Assembly: GCA_965232575.1 (NCBI GenBank)
Contig: CBDDPZ010000009.1
Span: 372,001 to 436,000 of the forward strand
Direction: 5' to 3'
Source of the DNA: Bin5 sp965232575
Lineage (GTDB): Bacteria; Chloroflexota; Anaerolineae; Caldilineales; Caldilineaceae
DNA length: 64,000 nt
Made by a program: the position numbers and the translations under genes. The notes below the pieces were generated by a model. That model had not been told where the DNA came from, did not search any database, and saw only the letters and a list, made by a program, of their open reading frames with translations. This document shows, one piece after another, positions 44,199 to 53,477 of the stretch (its first letter is position 1; every line of letters begins with the position of its first letter).

Positions 44199-45259
44199 TC
44201 GAGCTCCTCCCTACCTCCGTACAGGAAGCAACTCACTTCGTGGCCGTTTGCAACTTCGGTGAGCGGGGGGTCGTGTTTTTCGCACACGCCGGCGATAAAG
44301 TCCGGGCACCGGGTATGAAACTTGCAACCGGGGGGCATTGCGTAGGGATTGGGCACCGTTCCCTCAATCGGCTCAATCTCCACTCGGCCCGGCTCCATCT
44401 TTGGAATAGATGCCAGCAGGCCTCTGGTGTAAGGATGCTGCGGTCGGTGAAAGACATCCTCCACCGTACCATGCTCCACTTCCTTGCCCAGGTACATGAT
44501 CATTACCCGGTCAGTCAGTTCAGCAATGACGCCGAGATCGTGAGTGATCATGATGATCGCCATGCCCAGGTCCGCCTGGATGTCCCGGAGCAACTCGAGC
44601 ATCTGAGCCTGAATCGTTACGTCAACCGCCGTAGTTGGCTCATCAGCAATGAGCAGTTTGGGTCTGCACGAGAGCGAAAGCGCCACCATCGCCCTTTGAC
44701 GCATGCCGCCGCTCAGATTGAATGTATACTCGTCGATGTTCCGAGCCGGATTCGGCATGCCGACCCGCCTCAACATGTCGACGGCCTGGTCGTGTGCCTC
44801 CTCTTTGCTTACTTCCTGGTGTATGCGAATTGTCTCGATGATCTGGTCGCCGATGGTGTGTACCGGGCTGAAAGCTGTCATCGGCTCCTGGAAAATCATT
44901 GCGATTTCTTTGCCGCGGATGTCCCTGAGCACTCTGCCGTCGGCATCTTGGGTTGCCAGATCAATCGTCTGGCCCTCGTTTTGGAATAGGATTTCGCCTC
45001 CCACGATCTTGCCGTTCTTGGGAAGGATTCGCAGGATCGACTGGCTGGTCACGCTCTTACCGCAACCGCTCTCCCCGGCGATGCCGAGGATCTCGCCCGG
45101 CCTGATATCGAAACTCACGCCGTCGACAGCTTTGACGACCCCTTCGCGAGAGAAGAAATGGGTCTGCAGGTTGCGGACCGATAAGAGCGAATCGGTCATT
45201 CCCGCATCAGGCGGAGACGGTCCATCTATAACAGTTCCGCCAGGCTGAGCCTCGGTCAT
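44195..45259 (-). CDS. peptide-type ABC transporter ATPase (DppD/OppD family)
   Basis: 354 residues. Walker A GESGCGKSVTS, Q-loop FQEPMTAFSPVHTIG, signature LSGGMRQRAMVALSL, Walker B LLIADEPTTAVDVT, switch His in MITHDLGVIAELTD, and the C-terminal MPPGCKFHTRCPDFIAGVC cysteine motif. It forms a heterodimer with the DppF-type subunit encoded next. It overlaps both neighbours by four bases, so the stretch from 46242 to 41962 is translated as one coupled unit. Confidence 0.93.
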   Translation of the reverse strand: MTEAQPGGTVIDGPSPPDAGMTDSLLSVRNLQTHFFSREGVVKAVDGVSFDIRPGEILGIAGESGCGKSVTSQSILRILPKNGKIVGGEILFQNEGQTIDLATQDADGRVLRDIRGKEIAMIFQEPMTAFSPVHTIGDQIIETIRIHQEVSKEEAHDQAVDMLRRVGMPNPARNIDEYTFNLSGGMRQRAMVALSLSCRPKLLIADEPTTAVDVTIQAQMLELLRDIQADLGMAIIMITHDLGVIAELTDRVMIMYLGKEVEHGTVEDVFHRPQHPYTRGLLASIPKMEPGRVEIEPIEGTVPNPYAMPPGCKFHTRCPDFIAGVCEKHDPPLTEVANGHEVSCFLYGGREELE

Positions 45260-46242
45260 ACAGCCCCCCGGATGCGCGGATCCACAATCGCCAGCAGAAT
45301 ATCCGAAAGAAGTGTGCCCACGAGCGTAAGAATGCCCAAAATCATAATGATGCTGGTAGCCAGAAACATGTCTTGCTGGAGCAAGGCGTCCAATAGCACG
45401 GGCGCAATGGTTGGCAGTCCCAGCACCAGGGAAACCAAGACCTCACCCTCCACCAACACCGGTAACAGCCAGCCGATCGTGCTGATCACGGGATTGATTG
45501 CGATGCGCAACGGGTACTTATAGAGCAACTTCGTCGGCTTCACGCCCCGTGCACGAGCTACCGTAACATACTGTTTAGGCAACTCGTCCAGCAAATTGGC
45601 GCGCATCGTCCTGATCAGTTCCGCAGTGCCCGCAGTGCCAACGATAAGAGCCGGCAGCCAAATGTGGCCGACCAGGTCTAGGAACTTCGCCAAGCCAAAT
45701 GGGGCATTCTGCATTTCCGGCGAATAAAGACCTATCGCCACGGTGCCCGTCCACTTGAATAGCAGCCACAGCCCTACCAGCGCCAGCAGAAAATTGGGCG
45801 TTGCCACGCCCAGAAAACCGACAACCGTAAACGAATAGTCTGCCAGCGAATACTGTTTGGTAGCCGACAGAATGCCGATGGGGATGCCGATCGCAAAGAC
45901 CAGAATCAAAGATAGCAGCGAGATGGTAAAGCTGGACGGCAACCGCTGGGCAATGATATCCACAACCGGTTCTCTGTAAATCATCGAGTAACCGAGATCA
46001 CCTTCAATGAAGCTGGAGACCCACTTAAAATACTGGACGTAAATCGGTTCACCCAGACCGTAGCGCGCCCTGAGTGAATCAATCAACTCCGGCTCGATGA
46101 TGTCGCCCTGTGCCTCCAGCCCGGCAATGTAGGAACTTACAAAGTCGCCAGGCGGCGCCTGGATAATGATAAACCCAATAACACTGATCAGGAGCGTCAC
46201 TGGAATCATGACGACCAGTCTTCTCACGATGTATAACAGCAT
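45256..46242 (-). CDS. peptide-type ABC transporter permease (DppB family)
   Basis: 328 residues with six membrane helices. The N-terminus MLLYIVRRLVVMIPVTLLIS and the IQAPPGDFVSSYI loop are DppB-like. The long first external domain contains RYGLGEPIYVQYFKWVSSFI. The EAA region is PKQYVTVARARGVKPTKLLYKYPL. It is the first permease after the binding-protein gene, separated from it by the hairpin at 46261. Confidence 0.92.
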   Translation of the reverse strand: MLLYIVRRLVVMIPVTLLISVIGFIIIQAPPGDFVSSYIAGLEAQGDIIEPELIDSLRARYGLGEPIYVQYFKWVSSFIEGDLGYSMIYREPVVDIIAQRLPSSFTISLLSLILVFAIGIPIGILSATKQYSLADYSFTVVGFLGVATPNFLLALVGLWLLFKWTGTVAIGLYSPEMQNAPFGLAKFLDLVGHIWLPALIVGTAGTAELIRTMRANLLDELPKQYVTVARARGVKPTKLLYKYPLRIAINPVISTIGWLLPVLVEGEVLVSLVLGLPTIAPVLLDALLQQDMFLATSIIMILGILTLVGTLLSDILLAIVDPRIRGAV

Positions 46243-46260
46243 CTGTCTTAACTCAGAATC

Positions 46261-46284
46261 GGGAGGCCACCTGGGTGGCCTCCC
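46261..46284. terminator. strong hairpin between binding-protein and permease genes
   Basis: GGGAGGCCAC (46261-46270), loop CTGG, GTGGCCTCCC (46275-46284): a perfect 10-bp stem. On the plus strand it is followed by TTTGTTT, so it is a good intrinsic terminator in that direction. On the minus strand, the direction of the operon, no T-run follows. There it may act as an mRNA-stabilising element downstream of the binding-protein gene. Confidence 0.6.
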
Positions 46285-46316
46285 TTTGTTTCAGAAGAAC
46301 TGCTTGCTATCGCCGT

Positions 46317-48377
46317 CTACTCAGACCGGTAAGCCCAAGTTTCGGGAGCAGCGTAGTACCACTCAGGGGCCACCGGGTTGGGGATGTTGTACATGCGGTT
46401 TGAGAATACGGCGTACCAGACCGCTTCCAGGTCGCCCGGCTGCTTGATTGAGCCGATTACCCACAAGTTGTCCTGGTGAATCTTGTACATCTCGGACTCG
46501 AGTTCAAAACGCCTCTGCGCATCCGGCTCAGCGATAAACTCTTCGAAGATCTCGTAGAGCCGCTTGACACCATCCGGGGGCTCTTCGCCCTCGGCGCCGC
46601 CGGACATGACGTATTGCGCCCACGGCGGGTTCACCAGCCAGCTATTGCTGATCGGCATCGGCTCGCCGCGCATTGCGCCAATGATCGGGGCCTGGCCAGC
46701 CCAGTTGACGGGACGAACCTGGAGCTCATAGTCTCCGGCCAGCCGTCGTTCTGTGTGCAGTCGACCTTCCAACGGAACGATCGTTGTCTTCAGGCCAATG
46801 TCTTCCCAGCCCTGCGCGATCAGCTCGGCGATGGGAACCTGTTGCACCCAACCGGTATGTACCTGAGCCGAAAGCTCAAAGGGACGGCCATCGGGCAGCA
46901 GACGCTGCGACTGGTCCTCATTCCAGGTCAGGCCCAAGCCGTCCAGGATCTCGTTAGCCCGATCCGGATCGTGCTCAGTGTGCAGCTTGAAGCCCGGGTC
47001 GGCGCCGTTGTAGACCGATGCGTCCGGCGGCGCAACCTGTGAAGGCTTGTAAAGGCCGTTGAAGACGACCTCGTTGATCCTGTCGCGGTCGTAACCGATC
47101 GACAGCGCGACGCGGAAGTCCTTGTTGCGGAACAAGTCACGCAGAACATCGTCGTCAATCGACATGTTGAACGTTACCACGCCCAACACATCCGACCAGC
47201 CAAACTGCGGTAGCACTCTGTAACCACCGCTCTCTTCGTTCTGCTTGAGAACGGGATAGTTGGTCAGATAACCCAGCGTATACGGATTCATGTAGTCGGT
47301 CTGGCCGGCGATAACGTCCAGCAGGATCGCTTCGCGGTCACCGAGGTTCGGTCTGGCGATGCGGTCTACATAGGGCAGCTGGTTGCCTGCGATGTCGATC
47401 TTCCAGTAATAGGGATTCCGCTCCAGTTCCTGGACCGGCACACTGGCGCCACGCGTTACGGCTTTCCAGGCGAAGATTGTCGGCTCGTCGGGGTTACCGT
47501 ACCAGTCGTGCTCGGCTTGGAACAGTTCAACCCAGTTCGAGAAACCTCTCTCTTCGGCTAGGGCGTTCACCTTATCGGCATCCGTGTAATCGGGATGGAA
47601 CTGCTTCAGATAGTGCGCCGGCGCGTATGGCATCGGGCGCCAGCGGTTGAGGCGTTCGAGCAGCACACCGTAGGGCGCCTTAAATTCCATCACAATGGTG
47701 TTTTCGTTGACCTTAGTGACCGTACCCATTTCGCCGCCGACCTTCATATTGTTGACGCCGTTGGGGTTCAGATCCTCGTTCGCCGCAATCGCCTCGTACC
47801 AGAATACGAAGTCGTCCGCGCCAAACGGGTGACCGTCAGACCACTTGATGCCAGGGCGGATTGTGAACGTCGTCGAGAGGCCGTCCGCGCTCGTCTCGGC
47901 GTTCATGAACACGTTGGGCAGCACGCCCTGCATGTTCGAGCCGTACACGTGCGGGAACTCGCGCAGCAGGTCCTCGAGGAAGTCGAAGTTGCCCTCGTGG
48001 GTATTGCGCATGGTGCCGCCGTACTCGCCGACCTGGTCGGCCGGCTGCATCACCAGCGGCTCATCCGGCAGCCGCTCTTCAACCGGGGGCAGGGTGCCGT
48101 CCGCCACTGCGGCGTCCAACATCGGAGACTGCTGGAATGAGGTGATTTCGTTGCCCGTGGCCGCTTCATAATCGGCGATGGTGTTATACTGCACTACCTG
48201 CCCGGTGAAATCGCCCATCATGCCATCATCGGCCACCGCCTCATCGTCCGACGAGGCTTCTTCTTCCATCGCCGGTTCTTCGGCCATCTCTGCTTCCTGC
48301 GGCTGGCCGCCGCCGCAGCCGGCCAGAACCAGGCCAAGAATAATGACTAAACTCGCGATTAATCTGGTTTGCCTCAT
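46317..48377 (-). CDS. large family 5 extracellular solute-binding lipoprotein
   Basis: 686 residues; the ATG follows GGAGGG. A Sec signal ends in lipobox VLAGC, followed by a Glu/Ala/Met-rich acidic linker to about residue 55. The mature SBP_bac_5 protein is larger than DppA. It contains STTFTIRPGIKWSDGHPFGA, DDFVFWYEAIA, RNPYYWKIDIAGNQLPYVDR and VALSIGYDRDRINEVVFNGL. The size class includes binders of oligosaccharides and glycosides. It is the first gene of the complete ABC operon (binding protein, B, D, F, C, PhyH). Confidence 0.92.
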   Translation of the reverse strand: MRQTRLIASLVIILGLVLAGCGGGQPQEAEMAEEPAMEEEASSDDEAVADDGMMGDFTGQVVQYNTIADYEAATGNEITSFQQSPMLDAAVADGTLPPVEERLPDEPLVMQPADQVGEYGGTMRNTHEGNFDFLEDLLREFPHVYGSNMQGVLPNVFMNAETSADGLSTTFTIRPGIKWSDGHPFGADDFVFWYEAIAANEDLNPNGVNNMKVGGEMGTVTKVNENTIVMEFKAPYGVLLERLNRWRPMPYAPAHYLKQFHPDYTDADKVNALAEERGFSNWVELFQAEHDWYGNPDEPTIFAWKAVTRGASVPVQELERNPYYWKIDIAGNQLPYVDRIARPNLGDREAILLDVIAGQTDYMNPYTLGYLTNYPVLKQNEESGGYRVLPQFGWSDVLGVVTFNMSIDDDVLRDLFRNKDFRVALSIGYDRDRINEVVFNGLYKPSQVAPPDASVYNGADPGFKLHTEHDPDRANEILDGLGLTWNEDQSQRLLPDGRPFELSAQVHTGWVQQVPIAELIAQGWEDIGLKTTIVPLEGRLHTERRLAGDYELQVRPVNWAGQAPIIGAMRGEPMPISNSWLVNPPWAQYVMSGGAEGEEPPDGVKRLYEIFEEFIAEPDAQRRFELESEMYKIHQDNLWVIGSIKQPGDLEAVWYAVFSNRMYNIPNPVAPEWYYAAPETWAYRSE

Positions 48378-48812
48378 TGAGTTTCCCTCCTTTAGGGATG
48401 TGGAAAAGAAAAGAAAGGAAGTGGTTATGGCGTATTGTTGAACGCCACGTTAGATCCACTGCCTACCAATAACAGATCTGAAATGACAATCTGAATTGGG
48501 CTCCTACTTAGGGGAAGTGCGCCTAGTTTCGATCAGGGGGGGCCTGATTGTCAAATCTGTCACCCTATTGCACTACCGTTAGCTGGCTGACGGAGCCCGA
48601 CTGCCTCAGCGCCCAAAATGCTATTCTTGCCCAGCCCGATAGTTCACGCCGCGACAGAGCGAAGCAGAATGAGACCCGAGCTGGGAAGGCCGAATAGACT
48701 ACAACTTAGATATGGAAGAAAAAGTGTGGCTGAATGAGGGTATCGACGGCGCCTAACTGTGTGACTGACTTCAATCTTCATTCAGACCGAGAGCGAATCA
48801 TCCTGATGCAAG
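48378..48812. other. intergenic region between the ABC operon and tRNA-Leu
   Basis: 435 bases with no convincing gene on either strand. It should contain the promoter of the binding-protein gene (minus strand), but no good hexamer pair was seen. It lies at the right border of the accessory region. Confidence 0.4.
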
Positions 48813-48895
<83 letters not shown>

Positions 48896-49123
48896 GCCAG
48901 TCCATTCTAGAGAAACCAACCACCGGTGTCAACTGTTCGGGCCTCAGCGTTGAATGCCCGATGGCAGCGCCTCATCTAGCAACTCTCGCAGTCAAACTTA
49001 GCCGACATCCAGAATTCTGGATTTTGCCGAGTCCGCAGGGCTCCCGTCCGATTGTATCTCGGATCTGTGCCGGGTGGGCGTTCCCTGGGCGCCATTTAGG
49101 GAGTTTTCCGTAGCCTGACACAC

Positions 49124-50338
49124 CTACCGGTTCAGATAGCGCTGGACGTTCTCTAGGTGCTCAGAAAACGTCTTCGCAAAGATGTGTCCGCCGCTGCCAT
49201 CCCCGGTCGCGACGTAATAGAGGTACTCATGCCGCTCAGGGTACAGCACCGCCCGGAAGGCGTCCTCGCCAGGACTCGCGATCGGGCCAGGCGGCAGCCC
49301 ACGATGCAAATAGGTATTGTAGGGACTGTGGACGCCCTGGTATTCTTCCAGAAAAACGGGTGTTTTCCACCACTGACCGCTCTCCGGCTGGAATCCCATG
49401 GCATACTGCACCGTAGCGTCAATCTCAAGCAACATGTCATTATTCAGTCGATTGTGTAAGACACCCGCGATAGTCGGCCTCTCCTCCGCCACGACCGCTT
49501 CTCTTTCGACGATACTGGCCATAATCAGGACATCGTAGAGCTTAGGCAGGTCAACACCATCTGCTTCGGCCTTCAGGTATAACGGCATGATCCGGGCAGC
49601 AAACGCATCCAACTGACGTGCGATCAGTTCGGCGGCTGTCGGCTCCGCAGCCGGCAGCTCGTAGGTGGCCGGGAAAAGGAACCCCTCAAGACTCGCGCCT
49701 TGGGGTCGCGCTTCCAGGAATGGCCAGCGGTCTATTTTTACTTCACAGCAGGCAGGGGGATCAACCTTGGGAGCGGAGGCTGCATTGGAAGGGGCTATCG
49801 TGCTCAGCGCCGCGAGGTCCGGCGTCTGCGCTGTGTGCCGGTATTCCTTCCCTGAAACGATTTTCTCTGACTCCAGTGCGTCGGCTACCTGCTCCAGACG
49901 CCAGCCTTCCCGTATCGTAACAGAGACCCCCGCGGCATGCTCGTCCAATAGAGCCTCCGCTATCTCCACCGGCGTCATGCTCGCCCGCAAAAGGAAGGTC
50001 CCGGCTTTCAACTCCTGTGCCCTGTCGATCGACCTCACGTAAGCCTCAAATAGCTCAGCATCGTGAATCAGCCCTGATGACGCCAGATTCTCTGCGATAC
50101 CACGCGCAGGCGTACCTGCTTCAATTTCAAATGCGATGACCCTGTCATCCTCGGAAGTAGGCACAAATAGCGCAGGGCGATTTGCGTCCAGGTGGTCGTA
50201 CAGCATCCCCTCCCGGGTACAGCCGATCTGCACCGCAACGAGAAGTAATAGGAGGCACGTGCGTGCGATACCTGACTTCCTGCCTACCCTGTCCATGATA
50301 GAGCTAAAGGCTGCGCGGCGATTTCGCAGGCTCTTCAT
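49124..50338 (-). CDS. mltG: endolytic murein transglycosylase MltG
   Basis: 404 residues from the ATG at 50338, preceded by AGAGAGG. A longer in-frame extension runs through MITE copy 3 and is rejected. One N-terminal membrane segment (TCLLLLLVAVQIGC) ends in a Cys that could be a lipobox, unusual for MltG. LysM-like domain: IEAGTPARGIAENLASSGLI. YceG catalytic domain: LEGFLFPATYEL, MASIVEREA with the catalytic Glu, TIAGVLHNRL, TVQYAMG, and the highly conserved SPYNTYLHRGLPPGPIASPG. It cleaves nascent glycan strands and sets their length. tRNA-Leu lies downstream on the same strand. Confidence 0.92.
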   Translation of the reverse strand: MKSLRNRRAAFSSIMDRVGRKSGIARTCLLLLLVAVQIGCTREGMLYDHLDANRPALFVPTSEDDRVIAFEIEAGTPARGIAENLASSGLIHDAELFEAYVRSIDRAQELKAGTFLLRASMTPVEIAEALLDEHAAGVSVTIREGWRLEQVADALESEKIVSGKEYRHTAQTPDLAALSTIAPSNAASAPKVDPPACCEVKIDRWPFLEARPQGASLEGFLFPATYELPAAEPTAAELIARQLDAFAARIMPLYLKAEADGVDLPKLYDVLIMASIVEREAVVAEERPTIAGVLHNRLNNDMLLEIDATVQYAMGFQPESGQWWKTPVFLEEYQGVHSPYNTYLHRGLPPGPIASPGEDAFRAVLYPERHEYLYYVATGDGSGGHIFAKTFSEHLENVQRYLNR

Positions 50339-50378
50339 TCCTCTCTGTACCTTTCTTTGGACGAACCATTGGTGTCTG

Positions 50379-50387
50379 AGTATAACA
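50379..50387 (-). promoter_or_regulatory. candidate extended -10 promoter of mltG
   Basis: On the minus strand TGT-TATACT (50387-50379), an extended -10 element about 40 bases before the start codon. TTCATA at 50409-50404 is a weak -35 with a 19-base spacer. It faces away from the rmd promoter at 50534, with MITE copy 3 between them. Confidence 0.4.
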
Positions 50388-50420
50388 CCCTGATAGATGA
50401 AATATGAATTTTCGGGAAAA

Positions 50421-50498
50421 TCGCGCCTGTCTCGCCCGCAGCCTGTGCAATTGGACAGAGGCAGCCGGAAACTCGCACCCATTTTGAATCGCACCCTT
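50421..50498 (+). repeat. MITE copy 3, left-truncated (about 78 bp), between mltG and rmd
   Basis: From ATCGCG (50421) to the right end GCACCC (50492-50497) the sequence matches copies 1 and 2. The first 30 or so bases of the element are missing or beyond recognition. The central hairpin is damaged (GCGCCTG instead of GCGGGCG before TCTCGCCCGC). No direct repeat of the right flank TTCTCCCC is found on the left, as expected for a truncated copy. It has the same orientation relative to the downstream plus-strand gene as the other two. Confidence 0.8.
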
Positions 50499-50533
50499 CT
50501 CCCCGCTTCTGTTCGCGCCGCATCGCAAGAGTC

Positions 50534-50542
50534 TGCTATAAT
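50534..50542 (+). promoter_or_regulatory. extended -10 promoter of rmd
   Basis: TGC-TATAAT with a perfect -10 hexamer at 50537-50542, 25 bases before the ATG. The -35 region (about 50513-50519) is weak, which the extended -10 may offset. It starts 39 bases after the MITE right end. Confidence 0.55.
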
Positions 50543-50567
50543 TGCGCTTTCAGGAAAGGCAACCTTC

Positions 50568-51563
50568 ATGCGCGTATTGATCACAGGAATCTCCGGCTTC
50601 GTTGGCTCAGCTCTTGCGAACTACCTCCTGTCCCCTGGTACCGGGTTGTCCCTGGAACTCCACGGAACGATCCATCGCGCCGACCATCGAATCCAGAACC
50701 TGCGCGACCGGCTGCACCTGCATAAAGGGGACCTCCGCAATCCATCCTGGATCGACCAGATCATAAAATCCGTTAAACCGAATTTCGTCTTTCATCTCGC
50801 TGCCTGGAGCGACGTCCGCGCCAGCTGGGACCAGCCGTGGGCGGTCTACGAGTTAAACATCTCCTGCCAGTTGAACCTGCTGGAGGCCTTGCGGCGCCAT
50901 ACACCCGACGCCCGCGTGCTCGTCGTCGCATCCTCAGAGGTTTACGGCCTCATTGAGCCCGAGGAGCTTCCCATCGATGAATCGACACCGCTGCGCCCCA
51001 ACTCCCCTTACGGCATAAGCAAGGTCGCCCAGGACCTGATGGCGCAGCAGTACTGGTATAATTATGGATTGTCAGCCATTCGCGTTCGCAGCTTCAACCA
51101 TATCGGGCCAGGACAGTCCGATAGTTTCGTCGCCAGCGCCTTTGCGCGTCAGATCGCTGAGATCGAAGCGGGACTGCAGCAACCGGTCCTCAAAGTTGGA
51201 AATCTGGAGGCCGAACGCGACTACACCGACGTAAGAGACATGGTCCGGGCTTACTGGCTTGCGCTCCAGTATGGAGCGCCCGGCGGCGTTTACAATATCG
51301 GCAGCGGATCATTCATCTCGGTCCAGGCGTTGCTGAATATCCTCCTCAAACTGAGCGCCGTCGAAATCTCCGTGGAACAGGATTCACAACGATTGCGGCC
51401 AAGCGATGTTGCTCGTATCCTCTGCAATCCTGACAGATTTTCCAGGAAAACCGGCTGGGTTCCGAGAATTTCCATTCGCGAGAGTCTGGTGGATGTCCTC
51501 CGGTACTGGAGAGAAATCACCGGAGCTTTGCCCGAAGCTCCATTTGATGGTGGTGAATCGTAA
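50568..51563 (+). CDS. rmd: NAD(P)-dependent SDR, GDP-6-deoxy-4-keto-mannose reductase (Rmd) type
   Basis: 331 residues from ATG 50568; the upstream frame extension lies in the MITE. It has a GISGFVGSAL Rossmann motif, the YGISK catalytic pair, ASSEVYG with the Ser, and the substrate-loop segment RSFNHIGPGQSDSFVASAFA followed by GNLEAERDYTDVRDMVRAYW, which is typical of Rmd. With Gmd, encoded 131 bases downstream, it would make GDP-D-rhamnose from GDP-mannose. An epimerase producing another deoxysugar is the alternative. Confidence 0.82.
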   Translation: MRVLITGISGFVGSALANYLLSPGTGLSLELHGTIHRADHRIQNLRDRLHLHKGDLRNPSWIDQIIKSVKPNFVFHLAAWSDVRASWDQPWAVYELNISCQLNLLEALRRHTPDARVLVVASSEVYGLIEPEELPIDESTPLRPNSPYGISKVAQDLMAQQYWYNYGLSAIRVRSFNHIGPGQSDSFVASAFARQIAEIEAGLQQPVLKVGNLEAERDYTDVRDMVRAYWLALQYGAPGGVYNIGSGSFISVQALLNILLKLSAVEISVEQDSQRLRPSDVARILCNPDRFSRKTGWVPRISIRESLVDVLRYWREITGALPEAPFDGGES

Positions 51564-51694
51564 CGTCAAAGTCAAGCTGACTTTCGCCGGAATTTGAACG
51601 ACGACCACATTTCACACAAGTCTCGTTCACCTCGTCTGCTGGACTGATGTCCTACAAGGCAAACGCGGAGCAGTCAGCTACAGGAGCTTAATTC

Positions 51695-52684
51695 ATGCCA
51701 ACTGCACTGATTACCGGAGTAACTGGCCAGGATGGGAGCTACCTGGCCGAGCTTCTCCTCAAACAAGGTTATACAGTCATCGGGATGGTGCGCCGTACCA
51801 GCACCATTAATTTCGACCGCATCAGGCACATCCAAGACGAAATTGAGATCGCCCAGGGCGATCTTCTCGATCAGTTGAGTTTGATCAGCATCCTGCAGGA
51901 ATACCGTCCCCAGGAGGTCTACAATCTTGCCGCCCAAAGCTTCGTCCCCACCAGCTTTACACAGCCGGTCCTGACCGGAGAGTTCACCGCATTAGGTGTA
52001 ACCCGCCTTCTGGATGCCATCCGCATTGTCGATCCCGACATCCGCTTCTACCAGGCCAGCAGCAGCGAAATGTTCGGTAAAGTCCGTGAAGTCCCCCAAA
52101 CCGAACGCACACCGTTCTATCCCCGCAGCCCGTATGGCGTGGCGAAAGTCTATGGCCACTGGATTACCGTCAACTACAGGGAGAGCTACGGCATCTACGC
52201 CTGTTCCGGAATTCTCTTCAACCATGAAAGCCCTCGCCGCGGCCTCGAATTCGTGACCCATAAGATCACCAACGGCGTTGCCCGAATCAAACTTGGCCTG
52301 AGCAAAGAATTGCGCTTGGGCAACCTGGATTCGCGCCGCGATTGGGGTTACGCGCCGGACTACGTGCGCGCGATGTGGCTCATGCTGCAACAGGATAGCC
52401 CGGACGACTACGTGGTCGCCACCGGTGAAACGCACAGTGTTCGCGAATTCCTGGAGGAATCATTCAGCCATGTCGATCTCGACTGGCAGGAGTTCGTCGT
52501 CCAGGATGACAGCTTCTACCGCCCGGCGGAAGTCGACTTGCTCGTCGGCGACGCCTCCAAAGCCGGCCGCCAGCTCGGCTGGGAGCCAACCGTCTCATTC
52601 GGCGAACTGGCCCGCCTCATGGTCGACGCAGACCTCGAGTATTGGGACCGGCAGCTGAGAAGAGATGCCGCATCTTCAGTTTGA
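51695..52684 (+). CDS. gmd: GDP-mannose 4,6-dehydratase
   Basis: 329 residues of extended SDR type. GVTGQDGSYLAELLL is the cofactor motif, and RRTSTINFDRI is the Gmd-specific region that binds the adenosine-phosphate end. SSSEMFG carries the catalytic Ser/Glu, and YGVAK the Tyr-Lys. NHESPRRGLEFVTHKI and LGNLDSRRDWGYAPDYVRAM are diagnostic of Gmd. It converts GDP-mannose to GDP-4-keto-6-deoxymannose. It follows rmd on the same strand, so the two form a small deoxysugar module for cell-surface glycans. No glycosyltransferase is adjacent. Confidence 0.94.
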   Translation: MPTALITGVTGQDGSYLAELLLKQGYTVIGMVRRTSTINFDRIRHIQDEIEIAQGDLLDQLSLISILQEYRPQEVYNLAAQSFVPTSFTQPVLTGEFTALGVTRLLDAIRIVDPDIRFYQASSSEMFGKVREVPQTERTPFYPRSPYGVAKVYGHWITVNYRESYGIYACSGILFNHESPRRGLEFVTHKITNGVARIKLGLSKELRLGNLDSRRDWGYAPDYVRAMWLMLQQDSPDDYVVATGETHSVREFLEESFSHVDLDWQEFVVQDDSFYRPAEVDLLVGDASKAGRQLGWEPTVSFGELARLMVDADLEYWDRQLRRDAASSV

Positions 52685-52868
52685 ACGCCAATTAGCCTAC
52701 CCCCGCTTGCACGCTCCGCTTCGTATTTCAGTACGATCTTCTGTCAAACATTGGAAATTTTGGCTTTTTGTACCTGATGATGGAAAATAGCGCTGTGACG
52801 ATTCGTGAGAATCGATACAGTCGGTAATCAAACTCCTCGGGATCCTCTCAGGTTTCAGTTCGTCCGTT

Positions 52869-53477
52869 ATGGCAGAGAAACTTCGTATCTTCGTCAGTGC
52901 AACCAAAGACTTGGAACAGGAAAGAGCGCTTGTCGGACGCACTTTGGCTGAGTTGCCAGTGCAGGTGGGCGCCGAAATCCGGCGTACACCAACCACAGGG
53001 GTCGACTACGATACCCTCTTTGAACTGATCAGCAACGTCGACAGGATCTACTTTCTCCTTGGCAGGGACATCACTGCACCATTTGGCGCCGAATGGCAGC
53101 TTGCCATTCGCCTTGAAAGGACCATCATTCCCTTCAAACTGCAAGGTATGCGCACGCAGGCCGGGCGCGAATTTCTTCGCCTTGCGCACGCGCCCTGGAA
53201 GTCCTTTAACAACAGTCGGGATTTGGGACAACAGATCGGGTTGGATCTCATAGACACGCTGCTCCATCCGGAAAACCGTTACGGATTGCAACTCGTGGAA
53301 GTTGAAGGGTTGCGGCAGAGCAGGCAGAAGCTGCGTCAAGGCCTCGCAAGCCTGTCCTCGTCACCGCAATCAGTTGAGACAGGTATTGGCGTACCTGGAG
53401 GCGCGGAGGGCGGAGGTATTATCCTCGACCCTGCCGAGGCCCAATCCCTCATCGCCGATGATCTCGATGAAAACTGA
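52869..53477 (+). CDS. DUF4062-like protein of unknown function
   Basis: 202 residues. The first 110 look like a DUF4062/TIR-like Rossmann fold: RIFVSATKDLEQERALVGRT, IRRTPTTGVDYDTLFELISN, RIYFLLGRDITAPFGAEWQL. DUF4062 domains often occur at the N-terminus of NTPase or defence-associated proteins. Here the domain stands almost alone, followed by a short helical tail and a Gly-rich segment. No toxin, nuclease or NTPase is nearby. The function is unknown, and a link to its neighbours (gmd, NUDIX) is not evident. Confidence 0.65.
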   Translation: MAEKLRIFVSATKDLEQERALVGRTLAELPVQVGAEIRRTPTTGVDYDTLFELISNVDRIYFLLGRDITAPFGAEWQLAIRLERTIIPFKLQGMRTQAGREFLRLAHAPWKSFNNSRDLGQQIGLDLIDTLLHPENRYGLQLVEVEGLRQSRQKLRQGLASLSSSPQSVETGIGVPGGAEGGGIILDPAEAQSLIADDLDEN

